Shown: piece after piece, positions 34,955 to 41,365 of the stretch | Layout: each line of letters opens with the position of its first letter | How positions within the stretch are numbered: position 1 is the first letter of the stretch | Assembly (NCBI RefSeq): GCF_000762405.1 | Contig: NZ_JRPQ01000137.1 | Span: 1-48,301, forward strand | Direction: 5' to 3' | DNA length: 48,301 nt | DNA from: Hoylesella timonensis S9-PR14 | GTDB taxonomy: Bacteria > Bacteroidota > Bacteroidia > Bacteroidales > Bacteroidaceae | Made by a program: the position numbers and the translations under genes | The notes under the pieces: model-generated | Databases searched by the model: none | Seen by the model: only the letters and a program-made list of their open reading frames with translations | What the model was told of the DNA's origin: nothing

Positions 34955-36184
34955 TTAGAGTTTACGATGTTTTCTTTTCTTACGCTGCATTCTTCTTCTG
35001 AACTGCTCTTCCTCCCAATCCGTACCGTGAGCCTCCAACGGCAGGTCAAGCAGACCTCCCAATACGGAGTCTTCATCCGAGTTCGAGGTTTGGGAAAGAC
35101 TACTTTTTTCACTCTGCTGTATAGAATCGGACAGTTCGGGGTGCGGACGGTCGAACCATTCTGCTACGGCATTCGCCGAAAGTTCCTTGCCCAATCGTGA
35201 GCCATTGACCACACATCCGTTATTGTGGTCTATGAAGGTGATGCCATAGAGCCTACCTTCTTCGTTTTCACGGAAGAGTACATCAATACCCTTGCGATGG
35301 AGATTATCCCTAAAATCCTCTCTTGTGGCTGAACGATTCATAGCCTGTTCCACGCCCCACTTGGTTTTAGGTGCAAACTGTTTCTCTTTCAACTTTTCTT
35401 TGGCAGTCTTGAATCGGTTTTGCAGGGCTTCATATCCGACAGATTTCCCAAAGACCGAGGACTTGAATGGATTTCCAAACTTTTTGCCATTTTCATCCGT
35501 GACAAAATAGACCAGCCCGTTGTAAGGCTTTCCGTGTACTTCTCCCTTAACTTCCTCCACACATATATTATAGGTGGAAAGCAAGGTTCGGTATTCTTTG
35601 AAACTCGGACAATGGTAGAATTTGGCTGCCGGTTTGATGACCGAAACCAGTTGCTTTTTAAGGCTTCCCTCTTCGGGACGGACTTTCCGCAAGCGAAACG
35701 CTTCCTTGAATTGTTTCCTGTCGGCAGGGTGTAATCCATACTTTTGCTCCATCTCCCGTGTGATACGCTTGCTGGCGTAGAAGTTATTCCCATCGTTAAT
35801 CTTCCGTCCCGTCTCATCCACTGCCAAGGTCACGATGTGTAGATGATGCCGGTCTATGTCCTCATGCTTATAGACCACGAAAGGCTGATTGCCATAACCC
35901 ATCTTCTCAATATACTCCAATGCAATGACGGAGAACTGTTCATCGGAGAGCTTGTCATCGGGATGCGGGTTCAGGGAGATATGAATAATGGGCTTTTTCG
36001 TGCGAATTTGGCTTGGCATATATGCCATAAAGTCTTGCATGCAAGCAGTAATATCATGCCCACCATCGGCAGGACAGAACACCTTATTCGTCTCCAAGAT
36101 CTTTGCTACACCTTCGTTTACCTTCTCTCCATTGTACGCCAATGCCCCATATAGTGAGCTTCCGTAACTTATTTTTGCGACCAT
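34955..36184 (-). CDS. mobB: MobP-type relaxase, MobB
   Basis: A 409-aa DNA strand transferase that nicks at oriT. N-terminal relaxase domain: candidate catalytic Tyr in ALAYNGEK (Y17), and the three-histidine metal motif KHEDIDRHHLHIV with H107, H114 and H116. The C-terminal half (about 200-409) is charged and partly coiled coil, probably helicase- or accessory-protein-binding. Its start overlaps mobA by 16 bp, suggesting translational coupling. Confidence 0.92.
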   Translation of the reverse strand: MVAKISYGSSLYGALAYNGEKVNEGVAKILETNKVFCPADGGHDITACMQDFMAYMPSQIRTKKPIIHISLNPHPDDKLSDEQFSVIALEYIEKMGYGNQPFVVYKHEDIDRHHLHIVTLAVDETGRKINDGNNFYASKRITREMEQKYGLHPADRKQFKEAFRLRKVRPEEGSLKKQLVSVIKPAAKFYHCPSFKEYRTLLSTYNICVEEVKGEVHGKPYNGLVYFVTDENGKKFGNPFKSSVFGKSVGYEALQNRFKTAKEKLKEKQFAPKTKWGVEQAMNRSATREDFRDNLHRKGIDVLFRENEEGRLYGITFIDHNNGCVVNGSRLGKELSANAVAEWFDRPHPELSDSIQQSEKSSLSQTSNSDEDSVLGGLLDLPLEAHGTDWEEEQFRRRMQRKKRKHRKL

Positions 36185-36582
36185 TTCTCTTGAAATTCTC
36201 GGGTTAATTGCACAATTTCCCCTCCGATGACCGCCAATTCGAGTGTCATTTTCTCCAACTTGGCGAGCATCGCAAAGGCTTTCTTCTCCGTAAAATTGCT
36301 TTTCAAAGCGACTACAGTTTGATTATAATTCACTCCGACACTGCGAAATTGTCCGTACAAAGTCGTCAGTTTCTGATAATAATCGAGCAACGAGCGATCC
36401 ACTTTTATCACCCGAAAGGTCTCGTTGAAAACTCTTGCCTTGATGAATGCCGATAAACTCTGAACACCTGCCACTTCCTTCATAGATAGGAATTGTGCAA
36501 ATTCGGTAGGCGTGAAATTAACGGAAACACGCTTCTCCGTCTTCTCTTTGGAGCTTATACTCCTCATTTCCTTTTGTCTCAT
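36169..36582 (-). CDS. mobA: relaxosome accessory protein, MobA (ribbon-helix-helix)
   Basis: A 137-aa oriT-binding protein of the MobA/plasmid mobilisation relaxosome family. Ribbon-helix-helix part in residues 17-60 (KRVSVNFTPTEFAQFLSMKEVAG, LSAFIKARVF), then a helical half with the conserved VGVNYNQTVVALKS segment found in such accessory proteins. It heads the mob operon; a leader motif and a long structured stretch, the likely oriT, lie directly upstream. Confidence 0.88.
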   Translation of the reverse strand: MRQKEMRSISSKEKTEKRVSVNFTPTEFAQFLSMKEVAGVQSLSAFIKARVFNETFRVIKVDRSLLDYYQKLTTLYGQFRSVGVNYNQTVVALKSNFTEKKAFAMLAKLEKMTLELAVIGGEIVQLTREFQEKWSQK

Positions 36583-36585
36583 TTG

Positions 36586-36606
36586 TTTACTATGGATTTT
36601 AGTGTT
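36586..36606 (-). promoter_or_regulatory. dispersed leader motif before mobA
   Basis: Minus strand CACTAAAATCCATAGTAAA, ending 3 nt before the ATG, with one change (CAT for CAA) from the traI copy. Confidence 0.6.
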
Positions 36607-36639
36607 TCACGACATCACCGGCATTTGAGGCATCGCATT

Positions 36640-36853
36640 CTTCTTATCAAGAAAAAACGACTTCGGAGTTTTTTCAGCTCTCTGCAAGAGCAAGGGTTTT
36701 ATGCTGCAAAAACGAAGTCGTGCAGCATAAGACATACCTTGCTATTTGCACGGACGCAAATAAATCCGTCCCGAAGGACGGTGCGTTACCTTCTCGAAAA
36801 GAATATCTCCTAATGCCTTCAATGCACCGGCTCATCGCTTGGGTGCAAAGTTA
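36640..36853. other. candidate oriT: hairpin cluster upstream of mobA
   Basis: A 10-bp perfect stem TTATGCTGCA/TGCAGCATAA (36699-36708, 36721-36730) has a loop carrying CGAAGTCG, which is complementary to CGACTTCG at about 36658-36665. A second hairpin CCGTCC-CGAA-GGACGG (36766-36781) is enclosed by ACGCA/TGCGT. The location next to mobA and the structure fit an origin of transfer; the nick site is not identified. Confidence 0.55.
36846..36853 (-). promoter_or_regulatory. -7 box of the mob operon
   Basis: Minus strand TAACTTTG. It would give a 250-nt leader containing the hairpin cluster. The shared operator (site 3) lies 58 bp upstream, in the opposite orientation to its relation with the tra promoter. 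Confidence 0.5.
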
Positions 36854-36905
36854 CTACCTATTGTGTATAAGTTAGTTACAAGCAACGAAGCCATAAACAA
36901 CCAAA

Positions 36906-36970
36906 TCGAAGCCACAAGTACGCACTTAGTAAAAAGGGGGCGAAAACAGCTTGAAAGACATCTATATTTG
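36906..36970 (+). promoter_or_regulatory. tra operon promoter with shared operator (site 3)
   Basis: TCGAAGCCACAAGTACGCA (core from 36911) and TATATTTG at 36963-36970, exactly 52 bp apart from core start to box start. No -33 TTG. It is the only -7 box found in the 400 bp before traA. Confidence 0.8.
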
Positions 36971-37370
36971 CCCCGTCAGACAGGTGTTCACCGGTAGGAG
37001 GGCATACCAACTTCCACAAGTCTAAACACCTGTTTGTAGCTACTTGAACAGGCAACCAAGGGTATGGCAATAGGAATGAGAATGGGCATAGGGCAGCAGC
37101 TCCGTATATACTTGCACAAGTGTACAATGGGAGACGTGCGGGAGGATGTATGCAAGTGTATCCCCCGTCATGTTTTCCGATACTTAGGCAAGGAGGGAAA
37201 TCCCCCTCCAAGTAAGGCTCTATTCCCTTATCAAAGCCTCCGGCGGTATGCCCACATGGAAATCCATTTCCTTATGGCGGCAATTCCCCATCTGCCTTTT
37301 CAGAGGAGTAAAACAAGGTGTGCATACACCTTCCCATCCATATATGTAAAACCATTAAACAGAAAATGAA
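36971..37370 (+). promoter_or_regulatory. structured 395-nt leader of the tra operon
   Basis: Gene-free but rich in hairpins: ACAGGTGTT/AACACCTGT (36980-36988, 37025-37033), GGAGGG-AAAT-C-CCCTCC type stem (37192-37209), and the palindrome AAGGTGT-GCAT-ACACCTT (37315-37332) 38 bp before traA. In CTnDOT the tra leader is the target of RNA-level repression, so attenuation is plausible. The frames seen here have no recognisable product. Confidence 0.55.
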
Positions 37371-38153
37371 ATGAAAAAGAAACCTGTTTTTATCGCCTTC
37401 TCCACTCAGAAGGGTGGTGTCGGCAAAACGACCTTCACGGTCTTGGCAGCAAGTTACCTGCACTATGTTTGCGGGTATAATCTGATTGTCGTGGATTGCG
37501 ATTATCCGCAATTCAGCATCAATGCCATGCGTCAGCGTGATGCACAAGGCTTGGAACGCAACCCATCGCTGCAGGAATTGGCTGTCGCCCAGTTCTCCGG
37601 TGGGTCTAAGTCCACATACACCATTCTATGTTCAACGGCAGATACAGCCGTGGAAACAGTCAGGGAATATCTGGAAACGAATGAAGCGGATACGGATTTC
37701 GTCTTCTTTGACCTGCCCGGCACCATCAACAACGATGGTGTGGTGAACACGCTCTCCGGAATGGATTACATCTTTACGCCGATCTCCGCAGACCGTATCT
37801 CGTTGGAGAGTACCCTGAGTTTTGCCTCCGTCATCAAGACAGGCATCACCGACAATCCACAGACGGAGAATAAAGGGATATACCTTTTCTGGAACATGGT
37901 GGACGGCAGGGAGAAGACACCGCTCTATGCGCTGTACGAAACAGTGATTGCCGAATTGGGACTTCCTCTTTTGCCGACTGCTGTCCCCAATACGACACGC
38001 TATAAGAAAGAGGCGACAGATAATGGGGCGACACTGTTTCGTTCCACCATCTTTCCTCCTTCCCGCACCCTTTTGCGAGGCAGCAAATTGAAAGAACTTG
38101 TAGAAGATATTCTTAACATCATTAGAACAGAAGATTATGGCAGAGAAGAATAA
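37371..38153 (+). CDS. traA: ParA-family ATPase TraA
   Basis: A 260-aa ParA/MinD-type ATPase. Deviant Walker A QKGGVGKTTFTVL with both the signature lysine (K14) and the P-loop lysine (K19), A' motif IVVDCDYPQ, Walker B FVFFDLPGTI. ParA proteins dimerise with ATP and bind DNA; in conjugative transposons TraA's role is not settled, possibly placing the element or the transfer apparatus. It is the first gene of the tra operon and overlaps the DUF3408 gene by 17 bp. Confidence 0.9.
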   Translation: MKKKPVFIAFSTQKGGVGKTTFTVLAASYLHYVCGYNLIVVDCDYPQFSINAMRQRDAQGLERNPSLQELAVAQFSGGSKSTYTILCSTADTAVETVREYLETNEADTDFVFFDLPGTINNDGVVNTLSGMDYIFTPISADRISLESTLSFASVIKTGITDNPQTENKGIYLFWNMVDGREKTPLYALYETVIAELGLPLLPTAVPNTTRYKKEATDNGATLFRSTIFPPSRTLLRGSKLKELVEDILNIIRTEDYGREE

Positions 38154-38565
38154 AGGAAAGGTCGATCCCGTAGCCATTCGGGAATTGATTTCACAGGGTA
38201 TCCCGATGAAAAAGAAAGAGAGTGAGATGGCTGCATCAGCCACAGTCGAGGAAAAGAAAAACGATATGACTGAAGTACCCCAAGAAACGGCGGAAGAATT
38301 CCATTCTCCCATTCGTACCCGTCGCAGGAATGTCGCCAAGGGAGACTATGTATCACTCTTCATGCACCGCAATGATTTGTTTGACCGAAAGGCTATCTAC
38401 ATCTCCAAAGAATTGCAGGATAAGCTGGCGGAGATTGTCCTCTTCATCAGGAAGCGGGAAATGACGCTGGGAATGTATGTCGAAAATATCCTCCTCAAAC
38501 ATTTAGAGGACTACAAGGAAGAAATCAACCGGTTAAGCGAACAGAATTTCAAGAAATTATTGTGA
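38137..38565 (+). CDS. traB: DUF3408 protein (TraB)
   Basis: A 142-aa soluble basic protein. Disordered N-terminal half (K/E-rich) and a C-terminal ribbon-helix-helix-like part with IYISKELQDKLAEIVLFIRKREMTLGMYVENILLKHLEDYKEEI. This is the DUF3408 pattern, normally the gene after traA. A ParB-like DNA-binding partner of TraA is a reasonable inference. Confidence 0.8.
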   Translation: MAEKNKGKVDPVAIRELISQGIPMKKKESEMAASATVEEKKNDMTEVPQETAEEFHSPIRTRRRNVAKGDYVSLFMHRNDLFDRKAIYISKELQDKLAEIVLFIRKREMTLGMYVENILLKHLEDYKEEINRLSEQNFKKLL

Positions 38566-38566
38566 C

Positions 38567-39154
38567 ATGAAACAGACATTTTTCATTCTGCTGCTGGTCG
38601 GCTTAGCCTATCTCGGCAGCGTGCAGGTCGTGCGTTTCCTGTACGACCTCTATCGAAAAGCCAAGCGACTCTATCAAGACTTAAGACTCTTCTTTAAGGA
38701 ACGGGGAAAAGACAAAGTCGTTGTTACTATACGTATTCCCAAGCGGGAGTTCGTACAAGAGGAGAATGTCCTGTTGGCCGAACTTCCCATAACACCCGAA
38801 GAGGAGGACGAGGAGAATAGCAAGCCTGTTCTATCTTCGGAACTTCTGGATATGGAGAGTGAAGAGGAGTACGTTCAGGTGGAGTTTGAGGGAGAAAGCC
38901 ATTCTCTCTCAGAAAGTATCACTGCGAAAGAACTGCACCACATGGGAAGTGTCCTGTCCCGTAAGGAGGTTCCCATAGAGGAAGAGGTCAAAGCGGCAGA
39001 AACCATCTGTAAGTTGCACGATTCACCGATGCTCCAAGAGATAGAGAAAGTTGCCGGCGGACGTATCCATGAACTGCTGGAACGTGTCATGAATCAAGCT
39101 CACAAGGCGGTTCAGTCCGGGAACTTCGATTACAGCAAATTTATCAAGATATAG
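38567..39154 (+). CDS. TraC-like membrane-anchored protein
   Basis: A 195-aa protein with one N-terminal membrane helix (FFILLLVGLAYLGSVQVVRFL), a basic stretch, an acidic middle (EEEDEEN) and a helical C-terminus (IHELLERVMNQAHKAV). It starts 1 bp after the DUF3408 stop. I recognise it only by place in the operon (traC position) and do not know its function. The plan (membrane helix, basic patch, acidic linker, helical end with FDYSKF) is repeated in the protein at 39925. Confidence 0.6.
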   Translation: MKQTFFILLLVGLAYLGSVQVVRFLYDLYRKAKRLYQDLRLFFKERGKDKVVVTIRIPKREFVQEENVLLAELPITPEEEDEENSKPVLSSELLDMESEEEYVQVEFEGESHSLSESITAKELHHMGSVLSRKEVPIEEEVKAAETICKLHDSPMLQEIEKVAGGRIHELLERVMNQAHKAVQSGNFDYSKFIKI

Positions 39155-39178
39155 TATTCACCCATCAAAAGAAAAATC

Positions 39179-39937
39179 ATGAGCAATCCGATTCACATCG
39201 CCATTGCATCCCCTTTGGGAGGTGTCGGCAAAACCACGCTTACCGTACTTGCGGCAAGTACCCTTCATTATCATTTAGGATACAGCGTTGCGGTAATAGA
39301 CTGCAATTATCCGCTCTATACGACGGCTTACCTAAGGGGAAAAGAAACTGAGGGACAAAATAAGCAAGGATTTTCCGATAAGTGCCTCAAAAATATGATG
39401 CGGCAACCATTATGGCTTCAACCCTATCCAATTGTTTGTGTCCCCATAGCAAAAACATGGAAGGAAGCAGAGCGACTCAATACGGGAATTCGCCCCAAGT
39501 GTATCTTTTTCGACCTGCCGCCATTGATGCGAACCGAAGGTACGGTGGAGTTATTGACCCGTATGGATGCGGTCATCTTTCCCGTTACGGGTAATCCGAT
39601 GGATGCCGATGCCGTCCGCCGCTTCATTGAGATTGTAGGCGAACAGGTATTAACCATGGGCAAGGGAAGCATCAAGGAACTCTGCCTGCTTCGTAACATG
39701 GTCGGCTCTTGGGAAAAAGAAGAAGTCCAAGAACGCTGTCGAACGCTTGCCGATGAGACGGGAGCTGTACTTATGCAGACCTCCTTGCCATATTCCAAAC
39801 ATTTCCGTCCATGCTTCGCTGACGGCAAGGCGGGTATCTGCACGCTCCGTTCTCCAAGAGGCGGAACATCAGGTCGGCTTGCCGATAGTTTGGGAAAAGA
39901 ACTACTCGAAATCATCTCCCGCCTATGTTCCGAGTAG
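39179..39937 (+). CDS. second ParA-like ATPase lacking the signature lysine
   Basis: A 252-aa paralogue of TraA. The P-loop reads SPLGGVGKTTLTVLAAS, so the P-loop lysine (K18) is kept but the deviant Walker A signature lysine is replaced by Leu (L13). The A' motif is AVIDCNYPL, and Walker B is CIFFDLPPLM. In ParA/MinD proteins the signature lysine contacts ATP across the dimer, so this copy may bind but not hydrolyse ATP in the usual way. It overlaps the next gene by 13 bp. It may correspond to a variable member between traC and traE. Confidence 0.8.
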   Translation: MSNPIHIAIASPLGGVGKTTLTVLAASTLHYHLGYSVAVIDCNYPLYTTAYLRGKETEGQNKQGFSDKCLKNMMRQPLWLQPYPIVCVPIAKTWKEAERLNTGIRPKCIFFDLPPLMRTEGTVELLTRMDAVIFPVTGNPMDADAVRRFIEIVGEQVLTMGKGSIKELCLLRNMVGSWEKEEVQERCRTLADETGAVLMQTSLPYSKHFRPCFADGKAGICTLRSPRGGTSGRLADSLGKELLEIISRLCSE

Positions 39938-40536
39938 TTTTTATAGCATTCCTGCTCTATCTCCTATATTTGCTTCTATTCTTTGGATACGAACGGAGAA
40001 AGAGAATGGCAAGACGAAAAGCCAAAAGGGAAGATCTCACAGAAGAGGTTTCCGAGGCTGAAATCATCGGTAAAAGTCGCTTTCAAATATGCCACTCGAA
40101 GCCACAAGTACGCAGTTATCCGGAAGTCGATTCTACGGGGAAAAAGAGTTCTACATTTGCCATGGAAAACGGAAACGAGCACTCCGGAGATACGGGAGGA
40201 CTTCCTGAAATCGACGATGTTCCCCTCTGGTATGAAACGGATGGGGCAACGGCAGGAGAAGAGGAAGAGGTCGAAGTGGCAGTGCCGAACGCTGAAAAGG
40301 AGACATACGACGGAGGAATTGACTTTGCACGGGTGCAGGAAGCCTTGTCGGTCATACACCGAAACGCCTCTTCCATAGCGGAGCGACAAAGAGCCGGTGA
40401 GACATTGACCGAATTGGAAGGCACTCGTCTGATGGAAACACTCCGAAGCGACAAAGTTCGTTCTTCCACGATAGACGATATTGTCCGCAACCGTTTTGAA
40501 GAGCTTTATGTTCCCTCTGAGGGCAAGGGCAAATAG
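39925..40536 (+). CDS. TraD-like membrane-anchored protein
   Basis: A 203-aa protein with one N-terminal membrane helix (VVFIAFLLYLLYLLLFF), a strongly basic segment (ERRKRMARRKAKRE), an acidic linker and a helical C-terminal part (IDFARVQEALSVIHRN, TIDDIVRNRFEELYV). No catalytic motif. It occupies the traD position. Its coding sequence contains a full copy of the shared operator and -7 box (40096-40159); the encoded residues there (SKPQVRSYPEV) look like an insertion in the linker. Internal ATG at 40162 is in frame. Confidence 0.6.
   Translation: MFRVVFIAFLLYLLYLLLFFGYERRKRMARRKAKREDLTEEVSEAEIIGKSRFQICHSKPQVRSYPEVDSTGKKSSTFAMENGNEHSGDTGGLPEIDDVPLWYETDGATAGEEEEVEVAVPNAEKETYDGGIDFARVQEALSVIHRNASSIAERQRAGETLTELEGTRLMETLRSDKVRSSTIDDIVRNRFEELYVPSEGKGK
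40096..40159 (+). promoter_or_regulatory. intragenic promoter with shared operator (site 4)
   Basis: TCGAAGCCACAAGTACGCAG (core from 40101) and TACATTTG at 40152-40159, 51 bp apart, same orientation as the other sites. It would drive traE onward independently of the traA promoter. Confidence 0.7.
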
Positions 40537-40683
40537 TAACAAACCCATTAAACAGTCAAAGACGATGAAAGAAAAAGAGTACGGCTGACATACGAGAGAA
40601 GCCACCACTGAAATCCGAAAGTAACAACAGTATTCACCCGTCGAGAGAACATATCCAATCCTCTCGGCACAAAACAAAGATTT
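40537..40683 (+). other. traD-traE gap with leader motif and hairpin
   Basis: Starts with ACCCATTAAACAG, similar to the sequence just before traA, followed by a seven-codon frame (MKEKEYG, 40564-40587). The dispersed leader motif CACCACTGAAATCCGAAAGT lies at 40604-40623, and a hairpin CGAGAG/CTCTCG (40642-40647, 40661-40666) precedes the traE ATG by 17 bp. Confidence 0.5.
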
Positions 40684-40983
40684 ATGACCAAAAGACATTT
40701 TCTTATCGCAGCCGTTCTGCTGCTTTCCGCCTATTCCGCCTTTGCCCAAGGCAACGGCTTGTCGGGCATCAACCAAGCCACCAACATGGTAACGTCCTAT
40801 TTTGACCCTGCCACGAAACTCATCTACGCCATCGGTGCGGTCGTGGGACTTATCGGCGGGGTAAAGGTCTATTCAAAGTTCTCGTCAGGCGACCCGGACA
40901 CTTCGAAAACCGCTGCAAGCTGGTTTGGAGCCTGTATCTTCCTTATTGTCGCAGCCACCATTTTAAGAAGTTTCTTCCTCTAA
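40684..40983 (+). CDS. traE: TraE (DUF4134), pilin-like subunit
   Basis: A 99-aa small membrane protein with a signal peptide (cleavage near SAFA-QG), then two membrane helices (about 48-66 and 78-98) separated by KVYSKFSSGDPDTSKTAASW. This is the DUF4134 pattern and the VirB2-like position in the secretion channel. It follows the gap region with its own hairpin and starts a tightly spaced run of genes (4 bp to traF). Confidence 0.9.
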   Translation: MTKRHFLIAAVLLLSAYSAFAQGNGLSGINQATNMVTSYFDPATKLIYAIGAVVGLIGGVKVYSKFSSGDPDTSKTAASWFGACIFLIVAATILRSFFL

Positions 40984-40987
40984 GCCT

Positions 40988-41365
40988 ATGGAGACCTATC
41001 CCATCAACAAGGGGATCGGTCGTTCGGTAGAGTTTCAGGGACTCAAAAGCCAATACCTGTTCATCTTCGCAGGAGGGCTGCTCGCCCTCTTCGTGCTGTT
41101 TGTCATCCTCTACATGGCGGGTGTCAATCAATGGATTTGTATCGGATTCGGAGGTACTGCCGCAGCCATCTTGGTGTGGCAGACCTTCTCCCTGAACAGG
41201 AAGTATGGGGAACACGGCCTGATGAAGCGTTCCGCGCTGCACAGCCATCCCCGTTACCTCATCAACCGACGACGCATTCCCCGTCTGCTACGGTACAAGG
41301 AGCTGCCAAGACGAAAGAGAAGAGAACGTAAAAGAACAAACAAAGGAAAGGAGGACAAAGAATGA
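40988..41365 (+). CDS. traF: TraF (DUF4133), VirB3-like
   Basis: A 125-aa inner-membrane protein with two helices (about 27-46 and 48-66), opening YPINKGIGRSVEFQGLKSQY and a basic tail (KELPRRKRRERKRTNKGK). It fits DUF4133, the VirB3-like partner of the TraG ATPase. Its stop overlaps the traG start by 4 bp (ATGA). Confidence 0.9.
   Translation: METYPINKGIGRSVEFQGLKSQYLFIFAGGLLALFVLFVILYMAGVNQWICIGFGGTAAAILVWQTFSLNRKYGEHGLMKRSALHSHPRYLINRRRIPRLLRYKELPRRKRRERKRTNKGKEDKE

Noticed and set aside
36876..37369. Frames of about 100 codons on both strands in the tra leader
   Set aside because: They cross several hairpins and the promoter, and their composition is not protein-like.
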